A stretch of DNA of 10,484 bases, taken from positions 1-10,484 of the forward strand of contig CAYSVN010000042.1 of assembly GCA_964434585.1 (NCBI GenBank). Reading direction: 5' to 3'. Shown one piece after another: positions 1-6,425 of the stretch. Below the pieces are notes generated by a model. The model was not told the DNA's origin and did no database searches. It saw nothing but the letters and a program-made list of their open reading frames with translations. How positions within the stretch are numbered: the first letter of the stretch is position 1; each line of letters begins with the position of its first letter. Origin of the DNA: CAYSVN01 sp964434585. Its GTDB lineage: Bacteria; Patescibacteriota; Gracilibacteria; Peribacterales; Peribacteraceae. The translations under genes were made by a program, and so were the position numbers.

Positions 1-22
1 GAATACTAGTGCTGCGGTCCAT
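1..22 (-). CDS. Possible 5' end of a minus-strand gene running off the window
   Basis: An ATG on the minus strand at 22-20 opens a frame reading MDRSTSI to the window edge. It is called only because it is preceded, 7 bases upstream, by a consensus-like -10 box (TATACT, 35-30) with a plausible -35 (TTAACC, 58-53), the same promoter-to-start spacing seen at other genes here. Only seven codons are visible, so no product can be named and the frame could be fortuitous. Confidence 0.3.
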
Positions 23-29
23 AGTGTGG

Positions 30-58
30 AGTATAGGGGATTATTCTAAAAAGGTTAA
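30..58 (-). promoter_or_regulatory. Candidate sigma-70 promoter, leaderless type
   Basis: On the minus strand TTAACC (58-53), a 17-base spacer and TATACT (35-30) are followed after 7 bases by an ATG at 22. The -35 falls inside the hairpin arm that ends tig, so terminator and next promoter would overlap. Confidence 0.35.
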
Positions 59-112
59 GAGATGAAGACGTTTAAAGGCCTGAAAACTAAACGTTCAGAC
101 CTCCTAATCTTT
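48..112 (-). terminator. Hairpin terminator downstream of tig
   Basis: The arms 50-73 and 89-112 are imperfectly complementary over about 24 positions with a 15-base loop. On the minus strand the hairpin starts 13 bases after the tig stop and is followed by a run of five T (52-48 read in reverse), as expected for an intrinsic terminator. It also resembles in style the long purine-arm/pyrimidine-arm inverted repeats found elsewhere in the window. Confidence 0.55.
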
Positions 113-125
113 AGGCTCTTAAGCT

Positions 126-1388
126 CTAAACAAGCGCATCAATTAGTTTATCAATTTCAACCTTAAAACGCAGTCCATTCATCATATTTTCGTCTTTTTT
201 ATACATTTCTTTTAACTGAGGAGCCATTTTAGGATCAATCAAACTTGTAAGGAGTTCTAGGCGAGCATCTACATCAGATTCTTCTAGTTTAATTTCATTC
301 TCTTTTAATAGATGCTGTAAGCCAAATTGGGTAATCCATTGGTCTACTGCTGCCTGCTCTAGTTCTTTACCAGCTTCTTCTTGAGTTTTATTATGTTGTT
401 TTAGCCATTGCTCAAACGTAGAACCACTGCGTTCTAAGTCGGCATTAAAATTTTGGAATACTTCGCGCGCGCGGAACCCCTTCATGCTATCAGAAATAGT
501 CACACTCGTTGCTTTGCGAGCAAGATCTAAAAATTGATCGCGACGTTTATCAAATAAGTAAGTTTGCTCTTGTTTAATAAGACGCTCCTTTAATGTTTCT
601 TTAAAGGCTTTAACATTCTCTTCTTTAAAGTTAGCTTTTACAAAGCTGTCGTCTAACGTAGGAATTTCCACTTCACTTACACCAGAAACCTGTAAGCCAA
701 ATGTAACAGGCTTACCACGTAAGTCTTCACGCTCATGTTCTTTTGGAATAGTAATAGTAGCAGAAGATTTTCCACCCGCTTTTAAGCCAATAATTGCCTC
801 TTCTAAGCCAGGTAATAATGCTTTTTGACCAAGGCGAACACGGTAATTTTCTTCAGAAAATTCTGGCAAATCTTCACCAGCTTCATTCTGCGCACTTAAG
901 CTAACAATAACCTGGTCTCCAGCTTTTGCTGCACGCTCTACAGGTGTCATTGTAGTGTGTGGCTGCAACTGACTTTCAATAGCACGCTCCATGTCTTCTT
1001 CTTTAACATCTGGCTTAACAGATGTTAGCTCTTTAAGGTTTAGTTTTTTAACAGTAACTGCTGGCTTTTCAGTACATTCTATAACAACACTCATGTCTTT
1101 TGTTTCAGTAAGTGTAGGAGGGATAATAAGTTGTAGCCCTTCAGACTTAATCACCTCTGGCATTGCTGCCTGTACAGCGTTAAGCAATGCTTCTTCACGA
1201 AGCTTATCTCCATTTACATGTTCAAGTACAACATCAAGTGGTGCGTACCCAGCTCTAAATCCTGGAATGGTAAGGTTGGCACTGGCTTTTTTAGCTTCTG
1301 CCTCAAGTGCAGTTTGCAGTTCTTTATCGTTTAACGTAATAGTTAATAAAACGACATTGTCGTTTCGTTTAAGTTCATGAATAGGCAT
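126..1388 (-). CDS. tig: Trigger factor, ribosome-associated chaperone and PPIase
   Basis: A 420-residue trigger factor, close to the usual family length. It binds beside the ribosome exit tunnel and shields nascent chains. Domains in order: N-terminal ribosome-binding domain (about 1-115) with the signature loop GFRAGYAP at 43-50; FKBP-type peptidyl-prolyl isomerase domain (about 155-240, beginning near GDQVIVSLSA and ending near PVTFGLQVSGV); C-terminal helical chaperone arm (about 250-420). The usual FRK of the ribosome-contact motif is FRA here. The frame can be extended 10 codons upstream to 1418, but that would overlap secF; the start MPIHELKRND at 1388 fits the family N-terminus and lies 2 bases after the secF stop, so I prefer it. 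No Shine-Dalgarno is present, so translation may be coupled to secF. The stop codon is TAG. Identification is firm; the exact start is slightly less so. Confidence 0.95.
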   Translation of the reverse strand: MPIHELKRNDNVVLLTITLNDKELQTALEAEAKKASANLTIPGFRAGYAPLDVVLEHVNGDKLREEALLNAVQAAMPEVIKSEGLQLIIPPTLTETKDMSVVIECTEKPAVTVKKLNLKELTSVKPDVKEEDMERAIESQLQPHTTMTPVERAAKAGDQVIVSLSAQNEAGEDLPEFSEENYRVRLGQKALLPGLEEAIIGLKAGGKSSATITIPKEHEREDLRGKPVTFGLQVSGVSEVEIPTLDDSFVKANFKEENVKAFKETLKERLIKQEQTYLFDKRRDQFLDLARKATSVTISDSMKGFRAREVFQNFNADLERSGSTFEQWLKQHNKTQEEAGKELEQAAVDQWITQFGLQHLLKENEIKLEESDVDARLELLTSLIDPKMAPQLKEMYKKDENMMNGLRFKVEIDKLIDALV

Positions 1389-1390
1389 AA

Positions 1391-2296
1391 TTATTTTTGG
1401 GATCGCGCTTGCCACCATACAAGAAGGCTAGGCGCTACAAATAGAGATGAATAGGTACCAATAATCGTTCCAACAATAAGGGTAAGAACAAACCATTGAA
1501 TACTAGCGCTACCAAGTAAGAATAAACAAAGTAGCATAATTAATGTAGAGGCAGAGGTGTTTAATGAACGATGCCAGCTTTTATCAACCGCTTCACCAGC
1601 AAGAGCAGCAAAGTTGTTTTTGTTAGACTTTCCTTTAAGTCCATCACGCAGGCGGTCAAAAATAACAATAGTGTCATTTACCGAGTAGCCAAGAATAGTA
1701 AGCAGTGCTGTAATAAATAGTGTGTCCACTTCGAACGCTGTAAATTGAGCAATAATAATAAAGACACCAACCGTTAGTAAAAGGTCATGTAATAACGTAA
1801 TAACAGCAACCATACCAAAGCGCATAGGGCTATATTTACGTGGAATACTGCGGAATGCAAAAGCGACATATAAAATAATAGCAGCCATTGCAAGTAGTAG
1901 CGCCCACATTGCACGTGATTTAAGTGTAGAACCAACTGTCGGTCCAATAGTCGTAAATTGCTGTTCTGTTACACCAGCTAATGCAGTGTCTAAATGTTCA
2001 CGCAACTCAATATGTTCTTCATTTGTTAAATCGCGTGATCGTAGAATAATTGTTCCATCACGCGTTAGCGTTCGGTCTACATTGCCAAGCGGAGGTGTAA
2101 ACTCTGGCGCTTTTAAAATAGCTTCATCAACATCGTTGTTTGTAATGTTAACATTAGCTGGAATAAGTTCCATAAGCGTACCACCGGTAAAGTCGATACT
2201 TAGCTTAAGTCCAGGGGTAACAAGGAGTATTAGACTAGCAAGCACTAAGATACCAGAAAGTAATAATGATGGAGAAAGTTTAGTTGCGTTTTTCAT
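1391..2296 (-). CDS. secF: Protein translocase subunit SecF
   Basis: A 301-residue inner-membrane SecF, the RND-related partner of SecD that uses the proton gradient to help pull proteins through SecYEG. Visible features: first membrane helix at about 10-28; IDFTGG at 34-39, the hallmark just after it; a periplasmic domain at about 45-125; then five further helices between about 128 and 293. The SecF motif GYSVNDTIVIFDRLRD lies at 203-218, and GTYSSLFVAPSLL at 280-292 marks the last helix. The length is normal for SecF alone and there is no SecD fusion. secD is not next to it: upstream is the divergent rplY and downstream is tig, 2 bases away, so secF and tig form a two-gene unit. The upstream region has no Shine-Dalgarno and only a weak -10 candidate. 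Confidence 0.95.
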   Translation of the reverse strand: MKNATKLSPSLLLSGILVLASLILLVTPGLKLSIDFTGGTLMELIPANVNITNNDVDEAILKAPEFTPPLGNVDRTLTRDGTIILRSRDLTNEEHIELREHLDTALAGVTEQQFTTIGPTVGSTLKSRAMWALLLAMAAIILYVAFAFRSIPRKYSPMRFGMVAVITLLHDLLLTVGVFIIIAQFTAFEVDTLFITALLTILGYSVNDTIVIFDRLRDGLKGKSNKNNFAALAGEAVDKSWHRSLNTSASTLIMLLCLFLLGSASIQWFVLTLIVGTIIGTYSSLFVAPSLLVWWQARSQK

Positions 2297-2363
2297 AGTA
2301 GCAGTAGCTTAATGGGGTATGTTTAACGGAGCAAGAGTATTTAAGAGTATTTAAGCATTGCAG

Positions 2364-2475
2364 ATGTGAAAGATGTTGCAGAAGTGCCAAAGGTTTCTAA
2401 GTATATCTTCAAGAAAACTTCATTAAAACACTCCTGCAACATTTGACACCTTTTAAACCTCTGCAACGTTTACAT
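2364..2475. repeat. Long imperfect inverted repeat, GTTGCAGAAG family (copy 1)
   Basis: Purine-rich arm 2364-2397 and pyrimidine-rich arm 2445-2475 are complementary with a few bulges, giving a cruciform or hairpin with a loop of about 47 bases. It lies between the divergent genes secF and rplY, so it cannot serve as a terminator for either. Bases 2375-2397 match 20 of 23 positions with 4448-4470 in a second copy 2 kb away. No transposase or target duplication is visible. Confidence 0.6.
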
Positions 2476-2481
2476 TTACTG

Positions 2482-2510
2482 TTGACATCATCCTTTCTCC
2501 CCGGCAAACT
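2482..2510 (+). promoter_or_regulatory. rplY promoter, leaderless type
   Basis: A perfect -35 TTGACA (2482-2487), a 17-base spacer and a weak -10 CAAACT (2505-2510, 3 of 6) place the transcription start almost on the rplY ATG at 2519. No Shine-Dalgarno lies between. The -35 begins 7 bases after the inverted repeat. Confidence 0.45.
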
Positions 2511-2518
2511 ACCAGCCT

Positions 2519-3160
2519 ATGAGCGATACTCTTACCTTAAATGCTTCGGCACGCGGCGCAAAAGCTGCAGATGTTCGTAACAACGGCCAAGTGCCATGTG
2601 TTGTATACGGAAACAAAACCGAAAATACTTCTATAGCCGTTAGCGCAAATGAGCTACTAAAGGTATTCCGTAAAGCTGGTGAAAGCACAGTGGTAGAACT
2701 TGATATTGACGGTAAAAAAATGCCAGTACTATTCCATGCTTGGCAAGAAGATCCAATTAGCAGTCAATTTATCCATGTAGATTTCTTTGCAGTGGACATG
2801 AACAAAAAAGTAGAAGCAAATATTCCAGTTGTCTTTACGGGGGTATCTCCTGCTGTAAAAGATTTAGGTGGTGTACTTGTTACTTCAAACGATACTGTTT
2901 CTGTTTCTTGTTTACCTGCTAATCTTCCACATGAACTAGAAGTATCGCTAGAAACACTAGTTGATTTTGAAACAACGTTAACAGCTGCTTCCGTTATTGT
3001 TCCAGCTAATGTTGAACTATTAGATGACGAAAGCCTTGTAATTGCAACAGTGCAACAACCACGTGCAGCTGTTGAAGAAACTGAGGCAGTAGCCGCAGAA
3101 GGTGAAGAAGGTGAAGAGGGCGCAGAAGGCGCAGAAGGAGAAGGTGGAGACAGTGAATAA
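2519..3160 (+). CDS. rplY: Ribosomal protein bL25, long Ctc/TL5 form
   Basis: A 213-residue L25 of the two-domain Ctc type that binds 5S rRNA in the central protuberance of the large subunit. The N-terminal 5S-binding domain (about 1-92) carries the family features GQVPCVVYG near residue 23 and FIHVDFFAVD near 84; the C-terminal beta domain (about 93-180) carries the GGVL and CLPANLPHELEV motifs. Residues from about 183 to the end form a low-complexity acidic tail rich in Glu and Gly, built from repeated GEE/GAE units. Such tails occur in some long L25 proteins, but this one is pronounced. The gene stands alone, is divergent from secF and ends in a strong hairpin terminator. The start ATG has no Shine-Dalgarno and is probably read from a leaderless or nearly leaderless mRNA. 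The usual neighbour pth is absent from the window. Confidence 0.93.
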   Translation: MSDTLTLNASARGAKAADVRNNGQVPCVVYGNKTENTSIAVSANELLKVFRKAGESTVVELDIDGKKMPVLFHAWQEDPISSQFIHVDFFAVDMNKKVEANIPVVFTGVSPAVKDLGGVLVTSNDTVSVSCLPANLPHELEVSLETLVDFETTLTAASVIVPANVELLDDESLVIATVQQPRAAVEETEAVAAEGEEGEEGAEGAEGEGGDSE

Positions 3161-3179
3161 AAAAGAACTTAATACTACT

Positions 3180-3215
3180 AAAACAACTAATAATACTATT
3201 AGTTGTTTTTATTTT
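3180..3215 (+). terminator. Rho-independent terminator of rplY
   Basis: A perfect 13-bp stem (3180-3192 with 3197-3209), loop ATAC, followed by a T-rich tract to 3215, starting 20 bases after the rplY stop. The stem is AT-rich but uninterrupted. Confidence 0.85.
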
Positions 3216-3366
3216 GCCAGATATCTTCCCACCATTTTGCAATGTTACCACCAGGCATTGTTTCACCTAACTTTTTAGTGGGGGTTACTTGTAGATTTTA
3301 GTATTGAATGTTCCGCGCATTAGCTTTTTCTTTTCTGTTGGTAATTATAAATGATAGAAATAAATA

Positions 3367-3666
3367 TTAAACCGAAATAAATGGTGCTATTAACGAAAAA
3401 TAATTTAAATATAAAACAATGGCGATAAAAAATAACACGACGATGTTAATAATAAAGCCAAGTAGTAGTGAGCGTTGAGATGTAATGGAGCGGTAAAAGC
3501 TGCCACAGCCATAAATAATAGCTGCAATATAAAGTGGTACATCGGCTACGCGCATGTAGTAACTAGGTAGCATGCCCCCAATCTGTAGCCGGCGTAGTAA
3601 CTCTGCCACCACAAATGTAATACCAAGTATATAGAATAACGCCGTTGCTGCTTTATAAAGAGACAT
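3367..3666 (-). CDS. Small three-helix membrane protein, unrecognised
   Basis: A 99-residue hydrophobic protein that I do not recognise. Predicted membrane segments lie at about 5-24, 45-62 and 66-93, joined by short loops with basic residues (LLRRLQ near 23, SITSQR near 60). There are no cysteine clusters or catalytic motifs. The start is well supported: the ATG at 3666 lies exactly 6 bases after a TATACT -10 box on the same strand, the same geometry as two other genes here. It is divergent from a DUF389 membrane protein with 97 bases between them, and both promoters flank one purine/pyrimidine hairpin, so they may be co-regulated; that is an inference. No terminator is evident after the stop. 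Confidence 0.7.
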   Translation of the reverse strand: MSLYKAATALFYILGITFVVAELLRRLQIGGMLPSYYMRVADVPLYIAAIIYGCGSFYRSITSQRSLLLGFIINIVVLFFIAIVLYLNYFSLIAPFISV

Positions 3667-3672
3667 AGCTTA

Positions 3673-3678
3673 AGTATA
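3673..3678 (-). promoter_or_regulatory. -10 box of the 99-residue membrane protein gene
   Basis: TATACT on the minus strand, 6 bases before the ATG at 3666. No good -35 is seen 17 bases upstream. The spacing implies a leaderless transcript. Confidence 0.5.
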
Positions 3679-3700
3679 GCTAATGACGTAAGGAAAATGT

Positions 3701-3750
3701 AGAAGAAGTAAAAAGAAAGGAAGGGTTCTTCCTTTTCTTCTTTTTCTTCC
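3701..3750. repeat. Purine/pyrimidine hairpin between two divergent promoters
   Basis: A hairpin with a perfect 8-bp inner stem (3716-3723 with 3728-3735, loop GGTT) extended by a further imperfect stem of GAAG-rich against CTTC-rich sequence. It fills the space between the two -10 boxes at 3673-3678 and 3752-3757 and covers where both -35 elements would be. Confidence 0.6.
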
Positions 3751-3751
3751 T

Positions 3752-3757
3752 TATAAT
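3752..3757 (+). promoter_or_regulatory. -10 box of the DUF389 gene, leaderless type
   Basis: A perfect TATAAT at 3752-3757 is followed by 6 bases and then the ATG at 3764. The -35 region is pyrimidine-only sequence of the adjacent hairpin and has no consensus match. Confidence 0.6.
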
Positions 3758-3763
3758 TACTAT

Positions 3764-4441
3764 ATGTTTAATCTTTTTAAATCCGAAGAATCATTTTTAG
3801 AATCTAGTTACCGCGAACGCAAAACAACCATTGAAACATTGCTGCATCAAGCCACTATTAAAAGCGGCTTCTATATGATGCTTGCAATTGCTGTTGTTAT
3901 TGTTACTACTGGGCTTTTAGGAAATTCATTACCAATTGTTATTGGTGGAATGCTTTTGGCGCCACTGTTGATTCCGGTGTTACTTCTGGCTCTATCATTG
4001 GTAGCAACACACGTAAGAGGTACTATTCGCTCTCTGCAGATTTTATTGTTTTCTAGTGTTATTTCGATTGTTCTTTCTTATGGCTTAAGCGCTATTATTC
4101 CCAGTACAGAACTGCTTTCTTTGGCAGTGGCGTTACCAGCTTGGGTTATTATTATGATAGCTTTTTTCTCCGGTATTGCTGGAGCATTTTCATACGCTAA
4201 AACATCAATGTCCTCTTACGGAGCTGGTGTAGCTATTGCCATTGCACTTTTGCCACCACTTTGTAATGCAGGAATTGGTTTAGAGCTTGGTAAATTTTCA
4301 ATATTTGCTGCAGGAATCTCTATGTTCTTTATGAACGTCCTTGGTATTGTCTTTGGTGCATCTATTGTCTTTTATTTATTAGGATATAGCTCTACTGAAA
4401 ATCTACAAGAAAAAGTGGTAGAGGCTGTAGAAGGGGAGTAG
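3764..4441 (+). CDS. DUF389 family integral membrane protein
   Basis: A 225-residue polytopic membrane protein with the features of the DUF389 family, whose biochemical function is not established. After a short charged N-terminus (1-33) come six or so membrane helices. Family motifs visible: GLLGNSLPIVIGGMLLAPLLIPV at about 51-73, a polar break in the membrane typical of the family; FFSGIAGAFSYA near 134; GVAIAIALLPPLCNAGIGL near 154, again with a PPL turn inside a helix. An extra N-terminal ACT-like or TIGR00341-type soluble domain is absent, so this is the short form. The C-terminus is acidic. The ATG is fixed by TATAAT 6 bases upstream. One base after the stop a long inverted repeat begins. 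A transport role is plausible but not shown by the sequence. Confidence 0.85.
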   Translation: MFNLFKSEESFLESSYRERKTTIETLLHQATIKSGFYMMLAIAVVIVTTGLLGNSLPIVIGGMLLAPLLIPVLLLALSLVATHVRGTIRSLQILLFSSVISIVLSYGLSAIIPSTELLSLAVALPAWVIIMIAFFSGIAGAFSYAKTSMSSYGAGVAIAIALLPPLCNAGIGLELGKFSIFAAGISMFFMNVLGIVFGASIVFYLLGYSSTENLQEKVVEAVEGE

Positions 4442-4442
4442 T

Positions 4443-4560
4443 CAAAGGTTGCAGAAGCTGCAAAGGTTTCAGAAGTTTAAAAAAGGTTGTGCTTTAACGT
4501 GTATATTAAAATGGTTAACCTCTTACACGTCTGCCACATCTTTAACCTTTGCAACCTTTG
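4443..4560. repeat. Long imperfect inverted repeat, GTTGCAGAAG family (copy 2)
   Basis: The ends are a perfect 11-bp inverted repeat, CAAAGGTTGCA at 4443-4453 and its complement at 4550-4560, and the arms continue imperfectly inward; ACGTGT (4498-4503) and ACACGT (4525-4530) form a second inner pair. The arm 4448-4470 matches 20 of 23 positions with 2375-2397. It starts one base after the DUF389 stop but has no T tract after it. No coding capacity or transposase is seen. Confidence 0.65.
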
Positions 4561-4566
4561 CATTAT

Positions 4567-4830
4567 TAAACGGGCACCAGCCCATAAATGGACGATGCCC
4601 GCAGTTGCCTAGCAAAAGAGATAGGCGGGGAAGTGACGAGTTTTCCTCTCCCTACAGGTCAGAGCACTTATAAGGGGGCTCGCCCTTTGTATGTTTGTAA
4701 GCTTTTTATGCCTGAGCAACCAGCTGCAAGATAAGTTCTTGCGGACATGTTTGTTGTTTGTATTTTTCCACTCCATCAGGGGAGGGACCAAGGTGGTAGT
4801 CATCCACCAAGTAGGGAGGTGAAGATTATC
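4567..4830. ncRNA. Candidate structured RNA of unknown family
   Basis: This gene-free stretch between DUF389 and gmk is visibly richer in G and C than its surroundings and dense in hairpins: 4571-4576 with 4596-4601 (6 bp), 4607-4611 with 4622-4626 (5 bp), 4672-4676 with 4683-4687, 4726-4731 with 4737-4742 (6 bp) and 4792-4796 with 4804-4808 (5 bp). An 8-bp perfect long-range helix, CTCCCTAC at 4648-4655 with GTAGGGAG at 4811-4818, would hold the 3' half together as one unit of about 170 bases. I found no tmRNA, RNase P or SRP RNA signature on either strand and no clear promoter or terminator, so strand and exact ends are open. A 64-codon minus-strand frame crosses it but has no promoter and looks random. 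Confidence 0.45.
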
Positions 4831-4881
4831 AAATATTGTCTAAAAGATACCCTTCAATTCACTACAAGTTTCGGTACAATG

Positions 4882-4911
4882 TTGTTAAGAATCAAATCTA
4901 ATTAGTATAGC
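4882..4911 (+). promoter_or_regulatory. Candidate gmk promoter
   Basis: TTGTTA (4882-4887) lies 18 bases before TATAGC (4906-4911); an overlapping alternative -10 is TAGTAT (4903-4908). The ATG at 4916 follows by 4 or 7 bases, leaving no room for a Shine-Dalgarno. Confidence 0.4.
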
Positions 4912-4915
4912 AAAT

Positions 4916-5521
4916 ATGATAAAAAATAGCAATACAACACCGGGTAAGTTTATTTTAATTATTGGTCCTAGTGGTGTCGGTAAGACATCACTGCAAAATA
5001 AGTTGTTCGATGAGCATCTTGAGATTATTTCTCCACGTTCAGCCACCACCAGAGCACGTCGAGAAGGTGAAGGTGATGACCAATACGTATTTGTATCTGA
5101 AGAGGATTTTGATAGCCTTATAAAAGATGAAGCTTTTTTAGAGTGGGCACACATCCATGGGCTTTATAGAAGCGGTGCGTTAATACAAGAAATTACCCCT
5201 TACTTAAAGACTGGAAAAACAGTTGTTCGTGAGGTAGATGTACAAGGATACGATAGTATTGTGGCTCACCCATTATTTAACGGTGAAGACGCCTTTAAAC
5301 TTGAAACCATTTTTATCGCACCTAAGAGTATCGATCAATTAGTTGATCGTATTAAAAATCGTGCTCCTATATCGCAAGAAGAGCTAGAACATCGTATAGA
5401 AAGTATGAAGACAGAATTAACCTACGAAAGTAAGTGTGATCACGTTATTGTAAATGGCGATGGAGACTTAGAGAAAGCTTACAAAGAACTAGAACAGATT
5501 GTACTTAATGGAAGTGAATAA
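4916..5521 (+). CDS. gmk: Guanylate kinase
   Basis: A 201-residue cytosolic guanylate kinase, which phosphorylates GMP to GDP with ATP. The P-loop GPSGVGKTS is at 17-25, with GKTS in place of the more usual GKSS or GKST. The GMP-binding segment SATTRARREGEGDDQYVFVSEEDF begins near residue 42, matching the family pattern SVTTR...GE.DG.DY.FVS...F. FLEWAHIHGLYRSG near 77 corresponds to FLEWA.VHGNYYGT, so the YGT stretch is changed. EVDVQGYDSI near 104 matches the DVQG motif, and the lid (KNRAPISQEELEHRI) follows near 143. These substitutions make it a divergent member, but all landmarks are in order and the length is normal. The start is supported by the promoter a few bases upstream. The downstream transporter gene overlaps its end by 14 bases, implying one operon. 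Confidence 0.9.
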   Translation: MIKNSNTTPGKFILIIGPSGVGKTSLQNKLFDEHLEIISPRSATTRARREGEGDDQYVFVSEEDFDSLIKDEAFLEWAHIHGLYRSGALIQEITPYLKTGKTVVREVDVQGYDSIVAHPLFNGEDAFKLETIFIAPKSIDQLVDRIKNRAPISQEELEHRIESMKTELTYESKCDHVIVNGDGDLEKAYKELEQIVLNGSE

Positions 5522-5714
5522 ATTTTCAGAAGAAAAAACAGGGGAGTTGTTGGTATTTTCACAAGTATTTTTAGCAGCGCTAACACCTATTTTAATAAAG
5601 GGATCGCAAGGGTTTTTACCACCTTTGTTTTTTGCTGGAGTTAGTATGATTGTTGCAAGGGTGTCATTATTAATAGTGTTAATAGTAACAAAAAAAACTC
5701 CACACAATGTTTAA
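5508..5714 (+). CDS. EamA-family transporter, N-terminal fragment before a frameshift
   Basis: This frame encodes the first 68 residues of a drug/metabolite (EamA, DMT superfamily) transporter: a short polar N-terminus and membrane helices 1 and 2 (about 14-32 and 39-60). It then runs through a run of eight A (5690-5697) to a TAA at 5712-5714, while the rest of the protein continues in the +1 frame. I chose the ATG at 5508, inside the end of gmk, over a TTG three codons earlier. Joining the frames near the A-run gives a protein of about 300 residues, the normal EamA length with ten helices. Either the gene is recently broken, or the A-run is miscounted, or slippage on it joins the frames. Confidence 0.7.
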   Translation: MEVNKFSEEKTGELLVFSQVFLAALTPILIKGSQGFLPPLFFAGVSMIVARVSLLIVLIVTKKTPHNV

Positions 5715-6405
5715 TAAAAAAGCTCTCCTTAACATGGTTATACGAACATTATTGATTATGGTTCTTGTCCATCCCTTAATATTCTATGCTGGCCAACAAA
5801 CATCTGCGGGAAACGTTGCTATTCTTGGTCGCACCGAGATGTTGTTTACCTTTTTGGTTTTTGGCTTACTGAGGATAGAAAAAGTAGAAAAACAAAGAGT
5901 GGTAGGAGCTACACTCATTGGTATTGGAGCTGCTGCTATTATGTTAAAGGATTTTAGTTTCGACTTACAAAAATGGGATCTATTAATTGTACTTGCAGCC
6001 GCCATTGCTCCGTTTGGGAATGTGTTTCAAAAAAAAGTAGTCGCAATAATATCACCAGTAACATATTTGTGTTTTCGTAACCTTGTCGGTGGTAGCATTG
6101 TGTTGTTTATGAGTTCATCATTAGAGATTATCCCCTTAGAAAAAGTAGTAAGTGGGAAAGCAATATTTCTGATTATTATGATTGCCATGATTTCTTTTGG
6201 AGCATTAAAGCTATTAATTTTTTATGCAATGCAGAAAATTGATGTTTCAAAAATTGTTGCTTTAAGTATGGTAAGGGTAGCAATATCACTAGTATTTGCT
6301 TATATTTTTCTCAGTGAAATGCCAAATGCATATCAAATATTAGGCTTCTTTATTATGTTATTTGGTATTTATTGCATAACAAAGAAGAAAATTGATAAAA
6401 TTTAA
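5707..6405 (+). CDS. EamA-family transporter, main part after the frameshift
   Basis: Residues from this frame give helices 3 to 10 of an EamA/DMT permease, an inner-membrane carrier whose substrate cannot be told from sequence. Recognisable features are SAGNVAILGRTEMLFTFLVF near residue 34, the repeat-1 EamA pattern around helices 3 and 4; an internal duplication whose second half starts near WDLLIVLAAAIAPFGNV; and the terminal pattern SEMPNAYQILGFFIMLFGIY near 205. The first ATG in this frame is at 5707, but the frame is open from 5689, and the missing helices 1 and 2 lie in the preceding frame at 5508-5714. More than 230 codons without a stop suggest the gene is functional or only recently damaged. 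The -35 of the next gene lies in its last codons. Confidence 0.85.
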   Translation: MFNKKALLNMVIRTLLIMVLVHPLIFYAGQQTSAGNVAILGRTEMLFTFLVFGLLRIEKVEKQRVVGATLIGIGAAAIMLKDFSFDLQKWDLLIVLAAAIAPFGNVFQKKVVAIISPVTYLCFRNLVGGSIVLFMSSSLEIIPLEKVVSGKAIFLIIMIAMISFGALKLLIFYAMQKIDVSKIVALSMVRVAISLVFAYIFLSEMPNAYQILGFFIMLFGIYCITKKKIDKI

Positions 6406-6419
6406 ATATATGATATAAT
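6392..6419 (+). promoter_or_regulatory. Strong promoter of the cysteine-rich protein gene, leaderless type
   Basis: TTGATA (6392-6397), a 16-base spacer and a perfect TATAAT (6414-6419) are followed after 6 bases by the ATG at 6426. This is the clearest leaderless arrangement in the window and overlaps the end of the EamA gene. Confidence 0.7.
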
Positions 6420-6425
6420 ATTAAT

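Noticed and set aside
1389..1418. Longer trigger factor start at 1418
   Set aside because: The extra ten residues overlap secF and do not look like the family N-terminus.
3199..3258. Minus-strand mini-frame of 19 residues, MPGGNIAKWWEDIWQNKNN
   Set aside because: It has a striking Trp-rich amphipathic look but no promoter or ribosome site, and its end lies inside the rplY terminator stem. It may be a gene remnant or chance.
4609..4803. 64-codon minus-strand frame in the gmk upstream region
   Set aside because: The composition is random-looking, and the sequence is better explained by RNA hairpins.
4567..4830. tmRNA, RNase P RNA, SRP RNA or 6S RNA identity for the structured block
   Set aside because: I looked for the tRNA-like ends and T-loop of tmRNA, the GAGGAAAGUCC and ACAGAA elements of RNase P and the GGAAG/AGCAG core of SRP RNA on both strands and found none convincing. 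A GAGAGGAAAACUCG on the minus strand is only a superficial RNase P likeness.
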